From: Phaeobacter sp.
GTDB taxonomy: Bacteria > Pseudomonadota > Alphaproteobacteria > Rhodobacterales > Rhodobacteraceae
Assembly: GCF_022825805.1 (NCBI RefSeq)
Contig: NZ_JAJDWC010000083.1
Location: 1-32,282 of the forward strand
Length of the DNA stretch: 32,282 nucleotides
Direction of reading: 5' to 3'
Positions 15,952 to 23,344 of this stretch are shown in pieces. Both the position numbers and the translations under genes were made by a program. Numbering within the stretch: position 1 is the first letter of the stretch; every line of letters begins with the position of its first letter. The notes below the pieces were generated by a model that made no database searches, was not told the DNA's origin, and was given only the letters and a program-made list of their open reading frames with translations.

Positions 15952-18900
15952 CCGCGCGCGATGCCGCCTCCGAAGCACAATTTCGCGCAGCCCGGCCTGA
16001 CGCCTCGACCTGGCTTGCCGCCAATGCAGGGTCCGGAAAGACCAAAGTGCTCACCGATCGGGTGGCGCGGCTGCTTTTGCGTGGCGTGCAACCACAGCAT
16101 ATTCTGTGTCTGACCTATACCAAGGCCGCAGCCAGCGAAATGCAGAACCGTCTGTTCAAACGGCTCGGTGAATGGGCCATGCTGGAAGATGACGCGCTCG
16201 CCGCCGCGCTCGTTGATCTGGGAGAGGGAGACACGGTCACCGCCGAGGGAATGGCGCAGGCACGGACGTTGTTTGCCCGCGCAATCGAAACCCCTGGTGG
16301 GCTGAAAATTCAGACGATCCATTCCTTTTGTGCCTCCTTGTTGCGGCGCTTCCCGCTGGAGGCTGGGGTCAGCCCACAGTTTTCAGAGATGGAAGACCGC
16401 TCTGCACTGTTGCTGCGAAATGAGATCACCGAAGATTTTGCCCGTGGCGAGGGACGGTTCACCAGCGAACCCGCGCTCATTGCAGAGCTGGCGCAGGTGG
16501 TAACCGACAGTGATTTTGCCAGTTTGACCAACGCAGTCTGCCAACGCCGGGCAGAATTCGAAGCCCCGCTGGACCGCAACGCATTGTTGGACCTGTTCGG
16601 TCTCCCCGCAGGTTATGATCACGAAGCATTGAAAAACGCGGTTTTTCTCGGCGGGGAACAGGACCTGTTGGCCCGGACCATAGCGATGCTGAAACAGGGG
16701 GGTGCGAATGATGCAAAGGCAGCGGCAAAACTGTCATCCATCACCGCGCTTGATCTGTCGGCCTTGCCTCTTTTGGAATCCGTCTTCCTGACCGGCGCCA
16801 GCGCAAAGGAACCGTTCACAGCCAAGATCAACAGTTTTCCGACCAAAAAACTTCGCGAGGCACATGTTGATCTGATGGACCAACTGGAGCCTCTGATGTT
16901 GCGCGTGGAGGCTGCACGCGCCCAGCGCCTTGCATTGGCTGCGGTCCACAAATCCGACATTCTGCACCGGTTTGCCGCGGTGTTCCTGCCGGAATACGAA
17001 CGGCGCAAACAACAACGTGGTTGGTTGGATTTTGATGATCTGATCCTCAAGGCGCGACAACTGTTGAATGATCCCGCTGTTGCGGCATGGGTGCTTTATC
17101 GTCTGGATGGCGGCATCGACCACATCCTGGTCGACGAAGCACAAGACACCAGTCCAGCACAATGGGACGTGGTGGAAAAGCTGGCACAGGAATTCACCGC
17201 CGGAGAGGGCGCCCGATCAGAGGTCGAACGCACCATTTTTGTGGTCGGAGACAAAAAGCAGTCGATCTATTCCTTCCAAGGAGCTGACCCGGACGCGTTT
17301 GATCGAATGCAGGCCGAATTTGCGCATCGCTTGAACGAAAATGGCAGCGGATTGCAGAACGCCGCGCTTGAATTCTCGTTCCGGTCGTCAGCCGCAATTT
17401 TGGGGCTGGTGGACAGGGTCTTTGAAAACAGCGAAGGCGCTGGTTTTCACAAAGAGGCGCTGCATCGGGCGTTCAAATCAGATTTGCCCGGACGCGTTGA
17501 TCTTTGGCCAGTGGTGGAAAAGGTCGAGGCCGAGGAAGAGCGCGATTGGACAGATCCTGTTGATCGACCAAGCGCGCGCCACCATAGTGTCATCCTGGCT
17601 GATCGGATCGCCAGCACCATCAAGGAGATGATCGACACGGGCGTGACGCTGCCCGAGGATGGGCCGACACGCGGCAGCTATCGGCGGCGTCCGGTACAGC
17701 CGGGTGATTTTCTCATCCTTGTGCAGAGACGCTCGGAACTGTTTTCCGAAATCATCCGCGCTTGCAAAGCAGCGCGCTTGCCCATCGCGGGGGCAGACCG
17801 GCTCAAGGTTGGTGCTGAACTTGCCGTCAAAGACATCGCCGCAGTTTTGTCGTTCCTCGCCACGCCCGAAGATTCACTGTCGCTTGCTGCGGCGCTGAAA
17901 TCCCCCCTGTTTGGGTGGGATGAACAAAGCCTGTTTGATCTCGCCCATCGTCGCGAAGGCGGCAGCCATCTGTGGAAAGCACTGCGTGACCGCGCAGATG
18001 AATATCCAGCCACAATGGCCATCCTCAACGATCTGCGGGGGCAGACAGATTTTCTGCGGCCCTATGATCTGATTGAACGCATTCTGACCAGACACCAAGG
18101 CCGTCAACGTCTCTTGGGTAGATTGGGGCCAGAGGCTGAGGATGGCATCAACGCGCTGCTCAGCCAGGCATTGGCCTATGAACGCTCCGACATCCCGAGC
18201 CTCACTGGGTTTCTGGTCTGGATGCAGACCGATGATCTCGAAATCAAACGCCAGATGGGTGCAGCGGGCAATATGATCCGGGTGATGTCCGTGCATGGAT
18301 CAAAGGGGCTTGAGGCGCCCATCGTGATCCTGCCGGATACTGCAAAACGCCGCGCACCCCGCGACGAAGAGATCATGCGCGCCAATGGCGAGGCTATCTG
18401 GAAACTGCCCAGCGCACAGATGCCAGAGGTGATGCAGGCCGCACGCAACCTTGCGCAGGACAAACAACACAACGAGCGCCAGCGCCTGCTCTATGTGGCG
18501 CTGACACGTGCAGAGAAATGGCTGATCGTCGCCGCAGCAGGTGATTTGTCGAAAGACGGTGACAGCTGGTATCAGCGGGTCGAGCAGGCGATGCAGACCA
18601 GCGGCGCCACGCCGTATGATACTGGCCATGGCGAGGGGCTGCGTCTGGAGCATGGCGATTGGGAGGGGCTGCCATTTCACCAAGAGCTCACACCAGAGGT
18701 CATTCCACCAAAGCTGCCGGATGTATTTCAGACCCAGCCACCCGTCTATGTGGCGCCGCCCGCGACGATCAGCCCGTCAGAGCTGGGCGGAGCCAAAGCG
18801 CTCGCTGGGGATCTGGGCCAGGACGAAGAACAAGCCAAGGCCCGCGGGTCTCGTTTGCACAAGTTGTTGGAATATCTGCCGCAAGTCCCAGATCGCGACC

Positions 18901-19325
18901 AATGGCCTCTTGTTGCCAAAAACCTGCTGGCTGATCACCCGGAAACCGAAAACCTGCTGGCCGAAGCAACCAGGGTTCTTACCGCACCCGAACTGGCGCA
19001 TTTCTTTGGTGCGCAATCGATGACGGAGGTCGCTGTGACGGTCATGTTGGATGACCGGCGCCTACATGGGGTTATTGATCGCCTATTGGTGACAGAAGAC
19101 AGGGTCCAGGCGATTGATTTCAAATCAAACGCAACGGTGCCAACCGATCCTGAAAATTGCCCTGATGGGCTGCTGCGGCAGATGGGGGCCTATGCGCATG
19201 CCTTAAGGCAGATCTATCCGGACAAGCATATTGAAACAGGATTGGTCTGGACCCGGACCGCCACGCTCATGTGGTTGCCACACGAACTTGTGTCATCCGC
19301 GTTTCAGCGGCGGCAGATGCCTTGA
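15948..19325 (+). CDS. addA: Double-strand break repair helicase AddA
   Basis: An 1125-residue SF1A helicase plus nuclease, partner of AddB. Motifs appear in order: Walker A AANAGSGKT (24-32), CLTYTKAAASEMQNR (motif Ia), the Walker B motif ILVDEAQDTS with Asp396-Glu397, VGDKKQSIYSFQGADP (motif III), MSVHGSKGLEAPIVILPDT (motif V) and RLLYVALTRAE (motif VI). The C-terminal nuclease has AIDFKSN with Asp1057 and the later LRQMGAYAHAL helix. The ATG overlaps the addB TGA (ATGA) and GGAG lies seven bases upstream. The two subunits are thus translationally coupled. Only 61 bases separate it from trxA, with no clear terminator. Confidence 0.96.
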   Translation: MTARDAASEAQFRAARPDASTWLAANAGSGKTKVLTDRVARLLLRGVQPQHILCLTYTKAAASEMQNRLFKRLGEWAMLEDDALAAALVDLGEGDTVTAEGMAQARTLFARAIETPGGLKIQTIHSFCASLLRRFPLEAGVSPQFSEMEDRSALLLRNEITEDFARGEGRFTSEPALIAELAQVVTDSDFASLTNAVCQRRAEFEAPLDRNALLDLFGLPAGYDHEALKNAVFLGGEQDLLARTIAMLKQGGANDAKAAAKLSSITALDLSALPLLESVFLTGASAKEPFTAKINSFPTKKLREAHVDLMDQLEPLMLRVEAARAQRLALAAVHKSDILHRFAAVFLPEYERRKQQRGWLDFDDLILKARQLLNDPAVAAWVLYRLDGGIDHILVDEAQDTSPAQWDVVEKLAQEFTAGEGARSEVERTIFVVGDKKQSIYSFQGADPDAFDRMQAEFAHRLNENGSGLQNAALEFSFRSSAAILGLVDRVFENSEGAGFHKEALHRAFKSDLPGRVDLWPVVEKVEAEEERDWTDPVDRPSARHHSVILADRIASTIKEMIDTGVTLPEDGPTRGSYRRRPVQPGDFLILVQRRSELFSEIIRACKAARLPIAGADRLKVGAELAVKDIAAVLSFLATPEDSLSLAAALKSPLFGWDEQSLFDLAHRREGGSHLWKALRDRADEYPATMAILNDLRGQTDFLRPYDLIERILTRHQGRQRLLGRLGPEAEDGINALLSQALAYERSDIPSLTGFLVWMQTDDLEIKRQMGAAGNMIRVMSVHGSKGLEAPIVILPDTAKRRAPRDEEIMRANGEAIWKLPSAQMPEVMQAARNLAQDKQHNERQRLLYVALTRAEKWLIVAAAGDLSKDGDSWYQRVEQAMQTSGATPYDTGHGEGLRLEHGDWEGLPFHQELTPEVIPPKLPDVFQTQPPVYVAPPATISPSELGGAKALAGDLGQDEEQAKARGSRLHKLLEYLPQVPDRDQWPLVAKNLLADHPETENLLAEATRVLTAPELAHFFGAQSMTEVAVTVMLDDRRLHGVIDRLLVTEDRVQAIDFKSNATVPTDPENCPDGLLRQMGAYAHALRQIYPDKHIETGLVWTRTATLMWLPHELVSSAFQRRQMP

Positions 19326-19386
19326 CGATCTGTTAAGCCATTCATAGGTTCTGACACCAACTGCCACACTCTATGGAGACATTCCA

Positions 19387-19707
19387 ATGTCCACCGTTGC
19401 CGTAACCGACGATACATTCGATGCTGAAGTGAAAAATTCCGAAGTCCCCGTTGTGGTCGACTTCTGGGCCGAATGGTGCGGCCCCTGCAAACAAATCGGC
19501 CCGGCTCTGGAAGAGCTGGCGGCTGAATACGGCGACAAGGTCAAGATTGCCAAGGTCGACGTCGACAGCAACCCAAATGCCGCGGCTGCCATGGGCGTGC
19601 GCGGTATCCCGGCGCTGTTCATCTTCAAGGATGGTCAGGTCGTCTCCAACCGCGCAGGCGCTGCCCCAAAGGCCGCACTGCAAAGCTGGATTGACGAGTC
19701 CATCTGA
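19387..19707 (+). CDS. trxA: Thioredoxin
   Basis: A 106-residue classic thioredoxin: [16 protein letters not shown] with the redox cysteines 31 and 34, the conserved [21 protein letters not shown] segment (given here in part as [16 protein letters not shown]) including the cis-proline in GIPAL, and a C-terminal amphipathic helix. It reduces disulfides in cytoplasmic proteins using thioredoxin reductase. GGAGACATTCCA precedes the ATG. It follows addA in the same direction, a linkage common in Rhodobacterales. The stop codon is inside a 16-bp palindrome and a strong terminator follows. Confidence 0.97.
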   Translation: MSTVAVTDDTFDAEVKNSEVPVVVDFWAEWCGPCKQIGPALEELAAEYGDKVKIAKVDVDSNPNAAAAMGVRGIPALFIFKDGQVVSNRAGAAPKAALQSWIDESI

Positions 19708-19722
19708 TCGCTGATCAGCGAT
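19707..19722. repeat. 16-bp perfect palindrome at the trxA stop codon
   Basis: ATCGCTGATCAGCGAT reads the same on both strands, beginning at the last base of the trxA TGA. As an RNA it could form only a tight hairpin with poor loop geometry, so a DNA-protein site or an mRNA 3'-end structure ahead of the terminator at 19738 are both possible. Confidence 0.55.
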
Positions 19723-19737
19723 GACAAACATAGGTGA

Positions 19738-19764
19738 GGCGTCCCAATGGGGCGCCTTTTCTTT
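19738..19764 (+). terminator. Rho-independent terminator of trxA
   Basis: GGCGTCCC (19738-19745) pairs with GGGGCGCC (19749-19756) with one T-G wobble around a 3-base loop, followed by TTTTCTTT. It ends 25 bases before the next gene, so the Lin0512 pair likely has a promoter overlapping or just after it, or relies on read-through. Confidence 0.88.
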
Positions 19765-19788
19765 GCCACCCCTTTGGAAAGGAACGAC

Positions 19789-20133
19789 ATGACACAGACA
19801 CGCGTGCTGGTCGAATTTGGTATGGGAACCTCGCTGCGCCGACATGACTATACCGAAGCGGCAAAACGAGCGATCAAAGATGCGCTTTGGCACAATTCGG
19901 TCAGCGTTGCCGAGCTCTTTGACTTTCCCAAAGATGCCATGCAGATCCGGGCGGAAATCGGCGTTCAAAATCCAGATGCCGTGGACCGTGAGGAGCTGAA
20001 AAAGATCTTTCCCTACGGGCAACCCGAAATTCACATCACCAAAGGTGGACTGGACATCGCCAAGCCAGATGAAGGCCACACCGTGATCGCCAACGCCGCG
20101 ATTATCGTATCTTTTGACATGGAGCCGGTCTGA
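19789..20133 (+). CDS. Lin0512 family protein, copy 1
   Basis: A 114-residue small soluble protein of the Lin0512 family (unknown function). It starts MTQTRVLVEFGMGTSLRRHD, continues TEAAKRAIKDALWHNS (around 22-37), and ends with an EGHTVIANAAIIVSFDME strand. These match the family pattern of an MG-x-G-x-D-x-x-G-x-D loop, T-x-AA-x-RA-x-x-D helix and a GG-L-D turn (here KGGLDIAKPD). The first copy carries a degenerate loop (TSLRRHD instead of NDLYGQD), so it may have lost part of a metal or ligand site that copy 2 keeps. AAAGGAACGAC gives the ribosome-binding site; a longer frame beginning at 19747 lies inside the terminator. Its TGA overlaps the start of copy 2. Confidence 0.85.
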   Translation: MTQTRVLVEFGMGTSLRRHDYTEAAKRAIKDALWHNSVSVAELFDFPKDAMQIRAEIGVQNPDAVDREELKKIFPYGQPEIHITKGGLDIAKPDEGHTVIANAAIIVSFDMEPV

Positions 20134-20498
20134 TGACTGAAAAACGCATCATTCTCGAAATGGGAACCGGAAACGATCTTTATGGTCAAGACTACACGAA
20201 AGCGGCAAAGCGGGCGGTTCAGGACGCTTTGCATCACTCCTCGATCACACTTTTTGCGAAACTTGGTATTGATCACACGGAAATGCGCGTTGATGTCACC
20301 ATCGGCGTTCAGGAACCTGACAGGGTAGATTGCGCTGCTGTCGCGGCAGACCTGCCACGCGGACGCGCAACCGTGCGGGCCGTGAAGGGGGGATTGGACG
20401 TATCAGACGGACCTGACAGCAAACATGTCGTAGCAACCGCAGCCATCGAAGCCTGGCTGCCCGACCAGGCCAAGAACTACAGATTGACTGAACGATAA
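20133..20498 (+). CDS. Lin0512 family protein, copy 2
   Basis: A 121-residue Lin0512 paralogue of the preceding gene. It retains the canonical loop MGTGNDLYGQDYTKAAKRAV (12-31), the helix VQDALHHSSIT, the strand MRVDVTIGVQEPDRVD and the turn VKGGLDVSDGPDSKH. The ATG overlaps the preceding TGA by one base (TGATG), strongly suggesting the two proteins are made in equal amounts and perhaps form a hetero-oligomer. The family occurs widely in bacteria, but its biochemical role is not known to me. It ends at the edge of the minus-strand terminator that serves the convergent DUF1127 gene. Confidence 0.87.
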   Translation: MTEKRIILEMGTGNDLYGQDYTKAAKRAVQDALHHSSITLFAKLGIDHTEMRVDVTIGVQEPDRVDCAAVAADLPRGRATVRAVKGGLDVSDGPDSKHVVATAAIEAWLPDQAKNYRLTER

Positions 20499-20527
20499 AA
20501 AAGAAAAAGCCGCCCGAAATGAGCGGC
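20495..20527 (-). terminator. Rho-independent terminator of the DUF1127 gene
   Basis: On the minus strand GCCGCTC (20527-20521) pairs with GGGCGGC (20515-20509), one wobble, 5-base loop, followed by TTTTTCTTTTTT. It begins 27 bases after the DUF1127 stop and reaches into the last codon of Lin0512 copy 2. The A-run on the other side would be poor for rightward termination. Confidence 0.87.
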
Positions 20528-20554
20528 CTATCTTATTCGAATGATATCGAAACC

Positions 20555-20749
20555 TTAGAAACGTGCGATTTCCGCGCGGGTCAGACCGATGTCGTCCAAT
20601 TGAACATCCGTCAGCTGAGACAGGGCGTTGCGGGTGTCACGTGCTTCTTTCCAGGACAGGATCGAAGACTTAACAGTGTAGACTGCGTCCACCAGGCGGA
20701 GAAGAGTAACTGCTCCGAGCGGCGCATGGATATTTGCAGTGGTAGCCAT
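20555..20749 (-). CDS. DUF1127 domain-containing small protein
   Basis: A 64-residue protein ending with the DUF1127 core: RDTRNALSQLTDVQLDDIGL (38-57) then TRAEIARF. The LS-x-LTD-x-QL-x-DIG motif is diagnostic. The N-terminal half is a hydrophobic/amphipathic helix (APLGAVTLLRLVDAVYTV). Short DUF1127 proteins in Alphaproteobacteria have been linked to RNA-maturation and metabolic stress responses (Agrobacterium and Rhodobacter studies, from memory), but the role of this copy is unknown. AAGGA eight bases before the ATG fixes the start. It is monocistronic, with its own promoter-like sequence and terminator, as expected of a highly expressed small gene. Confidence 0.9.
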   Translation of the reverse strand: MATTANIHAPLGAVTLLRLVDAVYTVKSSILSWKEARDTRNALSQLTDVQLDDIGLTRAEIARF

Positions 20750-21057
20750 TGGCGCTTTCCTTGTAAGAAACAGCCGACCCCTTGTCGGTTGTAGGCCTCA
20801 GATAGGATGGCCAACTTAGTCTCACAATTGCCGGTTTGACAGCTCCGCCTTGCAATTTGTGCATAACATCTCCACGGGCTCACCCCTCAACTTCACGACA
20901 TCAAAGGGATGTTGACCCGCTGAGCGCAATGCTTCTATGCGGCCGCGATATAGCTTGGAGCGCGCTATCCTCTTGATCCCTCATGGCTCCAGCGGATAGC
21001 ACCCGGTTGAGCTGACGGGCTGCCATGCCCATATTGCCCGCATATAAGGAGACCAAA
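20750..21057. other. Divergent DUF1127/hslV intergenic region
   Basis: This 308-base gap carries no gene. It holds the DUF1127 promoter candidate described separately, and on the plus strand TTGACC (20912-20917) with CTATGC (20935-20940) at 17-base spacing, 118 bases before hslV. A heat-shock (sigma-32) promoter would be expected for hslV, but I find no convincing match. The remaining sequence around 20935-21000 shows no clear repeat. Confidence 0.4.
20799..20827 (-). promoter_or_regulatory. Candidate sigma-70 promoter of the DUF1127 gene
   Basis: On the minus strand TTGTGA (20827-20822) and TATCTG (20804-20799) are separated by exactly 17 bases and lie 50-78 bases before the start codon. 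Both hexamers match the consensus only in part (about four of six bases each). Confidence 0.38.
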
Positions 21058-21621
21058 ATGGCAGATGATCAATTCCCCGGTTGGCACGGCACAACGATTA
21101 TTGGTGTAAAGAAAGACGATGAAGTGGTCATCGCCGGCGACGGGCAGGTCTCATTGGGGCAGACGGTGATCAAGGGAACCGCCCGCAAGGTGCGCCGCCT
21201 TTCACCAGGTGGATTTGACGTTGTGGTCGGTTTTGCGGGCTCTACCGCTGACGCCTTTACCCTGCTGGAACGGCTGGAAGCAAAACTGGAAGCCACCCCC
21301 GGACAATTGGCCCGCGCAAGCGTGGAACTGGCCAAAGACTGGCGCACGGACAAGTATCTGCAAAAATTGGAAGCCATGCTGATCGTGAGCGATGGATCCG
21401 ATTTGTTTGTGATCACCGGAGCAGGCGACGTTCTGGAGCCAGAGCACAACGTTGCAGCCATCGGGTCGGGTGGGAACTTTGCCTTGGCGGCGGCACGTGG
21501 ATTGTACGACAGTGACCGCGACGCCGAAGCGGTGGCACGCGATGCCATGGCGATTGCCGCAGATATCTGCGTTTACACGAACGGTCGTCTGACCGTCGAA
21601 CGCATCCGCAAGGCAACGTGA
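21058..21621 (+). CDS. hslV: ATP-dependent protease subunit HslV (ClpQ)
   Basis: A 187-residue threonine protease, the catalytic core of the HslUV complex that degrades unfolded or specific regulatory proteins. The sequence GTTIIGV places the catalytic Thr at position 12, so eleven residues ([11 protein letters not shown]) must be removed to expose it; this propeptide is usual in Alphaproteobacteria. [20 protein letters not shown] and the C-terminal [18 protein letters not shown] are family hallmarks. AAGGAG lies just before the ATG; an earlier start at 21025 is not supported. The partner hslU is not next door but about 1.7 kb downstream, beyond a membrane-protein gene and an opposite-strand gene. 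Confidence 0.97.
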   Translation: MADDQFPGWHGTTIIGVKKDDEVVIAGDGQVSLGQTVIKGTARKVRRLSPGGFDVVVGFAGSTADAFTLLERLEAKLEATPGQLARASVELAKDWRTDKYLQKLEAMLIVSDGSDLFVITGAGDVLEPEHNVAAIGSGGNFALAAARGLYDSDRDAEAVARDAMAIAADICVYTNGRLTVERIRKAT

Positions 21622-21622
21622 T

Positions 21623-22693
21623 ATGAGCCAAATCGACCAGGATGATATTCGCGCCGCCGTCGGCTCAGGATTGCTGAGCGAAGCGCAGGCCGCATCACTC
21701 ACAGCACTGGCCCACAGTCGGCGTAATGCACGCGAGAAGCTGTCACCTGGTGATGAGCCGTTTGAATTGTTTCGCGGATTCAACGAGATTTTCATCGTGA
21801 TCGGTTTGATTATCTTGGCGACCGGCTGGGGTGCGGTCACTGGGCTGTCTGTCGCCAACAACTTGGGCGGCGTGCTGGAAAAGGCCACGATGTGGTCGAT
21901 TATCGGAGCGATGATCCTTTGGGTGCTGAGTGAATATTTCATCCGCCGCCGCCGCATGGTTGCGCCTGCTATTGCGCTCTCCATCCTGTGGACGATCAAC
22001 GCCTCCATCGGCATGACGGCGGAATTTTCCCAAGTTTTCATGCTGATACAGAATGACTATTCCAGCCTGGTTTTGCCCATGGCCCTGACCACAGCAGCCA
22101 TTGGCCTGTTCTGGCTACGGTTTCGCGTGCCCTTTGCGATGGCTCTGATGGCGCTTGGGGTGTTTGCAATCGCGCTGATGATCGCAGCCCAGCAGGTGGG
22201 CAGCCCCTCCGGTTTTTCAGATCTCTTCCTGTTTTCAGCATCTGGCCCGTTTGCATGGGTCACATTGCTGGTTGGCTTGGGGGTTTTTGCAGCTGCAATG
22301 ATGTTTGATCTCAGCGATCCCCACAGGGTCACCAGACGCTCCGCTCAGGCGTTTTGGCTGCATGTGGTGGCGGCCCCTGCGCTGGTCAACACCATTGCGC
22401 TCAGCTTGCTGGAACGTGAAACATCACAGGCGCATATGGCGTTGTTGGCCGTGCTGCTCGCCTTTGCCGTTGTGGCAATCGTGATTGATCGCCGCTCATT
22501 CCTGATCGCAGCAATCGGCTACATCGTCACCCTTGCCGCTACGGTTTTCGACGGCGAAGGCGCGGCGATGACCATTCTCTTGCTCGGACTATTCCTGGTC
22601 TTGCTTGGCGCATTTTGGGCGCGGATCAGGGCCTGGCTCATGGCACCGTTGGCTCATGTCCTGCCGGTGAACCGCCTACCGCCGGCCCATTGA
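21623..22693 (+). CDS. Multipass membrane protein (DUF2157-like), unknown function
   Basis: A 356-residue inner-membrane protein with about ten hydrophobic helices from residue 52 on, after a cytoplasmic N-terminal region (1-50) predicted as helices (IRAAVGSGLLSEAQAASLTALA). An N-terminal helical unit followed by many short helices resembles DUF2157/DUF4401-type membrane proteins, but no signature residue is decisive. One charged loop (YFIRRRRMV, around 105-113) and DLSDPHRVTRRSAQ (around 230-243) look cytoplasmic. The ATG follows the hslV TGA by one base and AAGG lies upstream, so it is coupled to hslV. Function unknown; co-expression with a stress protease is the only clue. Confidence 0.75.
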   Translation: MSQIDQDDIRAAVGSGLLSEAQAASLTALAHSRRNAREKLSPGDEPFELFRGFNEIFIVIGLIILATGWGAVTGLSVANNLGGVLEKATMWSIIGAMILWVLSEYFIRRRRMVAPAIALSILWTINASIGMTAEFSQVFMLIQNDYSSLVLPMALTTAAIGLFWLRFRVPFAMALMALGVFAIALMIAAQQVGSPSGFSDLFLFSASGPFAWVTLLVGLGVFAAAMMFDLSDPHRVTRRSAQAFWLHVVAAPALVNTIALSLLERETSQAHMALLAVLLAFAVVAIVIDRRSFLIAAIGYIVTLAATVFDGEGAAMTILLLGLFLVLLGAFWARIRAWLMAPLAHVLPVNRLPPAH

Positions 22694-22722
22694 TGCAGGA
22701 TCAGCGACATAGTGTTTGCATA

Positions 22723-22749
22723 AAGGGCCAGAGAAATTCTCTGGCCCTT
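22723..22749. terminator. Bidirectional terminator between convergent genes
   Basis: AAGGGCCAGAG (22723-22733) pairs with CTCTGGCCCTT (22739-22749) around AAATT. It sits 30 bases after the membrane-protein stop and 20 bases after the stop of the opposite DM13 gene. T-runs are short on both sides. Confidence 0.7.
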
Positions 22750-22768
22750 CGCGTCCCTGAAACGGGTC

Positions 22769-23164
22769 TTATTTGATCTTCGCAACACCCAACGGCACGC
22801 CGGCAACTTCACACCAGATGTACACTTCGTTGTGGGCTGAGATGTCCAATGTTGGGGGCACTGCATAGCGCTGTTTGCCAGTCAGGTTCAGCAAAGCACC
22901 CAGCTTTGTCTCTGGATCGTAGGTGCCATCTTTGCCAAATGCGACGCGCGGATCCGGACCCCCATCAAGGGAAAAGTCATCAGCAAGCTCAACAATGTAG
23001 CGGCCGTTTTCCTTAACCACTTTCACGCCACCGGTGGTGATGTGGTTGGAAAGGCCTTCAAATGTGCCCTTTGCCCCACCGGCAACGGCAGCGGTTGCAC
23101 CGGAAATCGCCAGGGTGGCAGTGGTCGCTGCGGCGGCAGCAAAGAAAGAGCGGCGGTTCAGCAT
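22769..23164 (-). CDS. Tat-exported DM13-domain protein
   Basis: A 131-residue exported protein. The start [20 protein letters not shown] is a twin-arginine signal (Arg4-Arg5 followed by SFF), with a probable cut near residue 28 after AVA. The mature part is a single DM13 domain: [37 protein letters not shown], then [17 protein letters not shown] and a final [17 protein letters not shown] with a conserved cysteine. DM13 domains are proposed to act in electron transfer or redox chemistry of extracytoplasmic proteins; export by Tat suggests folding or cofactor loading before transport. GAGGAGACACAA precedes the ATG. It stands alone between hslV and hslU on the opposite strand. Confidence 0.85.
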   Translation of the reverse strand: MLNRRSFFAAAAATTATLAISGATAAVAGGAKGTFEGLSNHITTGGVKVVKENGRYIVELADDFSLDGGPDPRVAFGKDGTYDPETKLGALLNLTGKQRYAVPPTLDISAHNEVYIWCEVAGVPLGVAKIK

Positions 23165-23344
23165 TTGTGTCTCCTCTTCAAAACGCTTGCCTCATCTGTT
23201 CAGGTTCCAGATCGAAAAGAAACCGCACCTCACCGCCGTATTATCTGCCGTGTTTATTGTGGGTTACCGCGTGAGCATTCCGTGATCACCTTGTGTTTTT
23301 CCGCCCCATCACTAGTTTCCTATGGAAACAAGAAAGATGATCAC

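Noticed and set aside
23165..23344. Sigma-32 promoter before hslU (CTTG at about 23290 with CCCCAT downstream)
   Set aside because: The CTTGTGT and CCCCAT elements are only about seven bases apart, too short for the E. coli pattern, and the alphaproteobacterial CTTG-N17-18-CYTAT form does not fit either.
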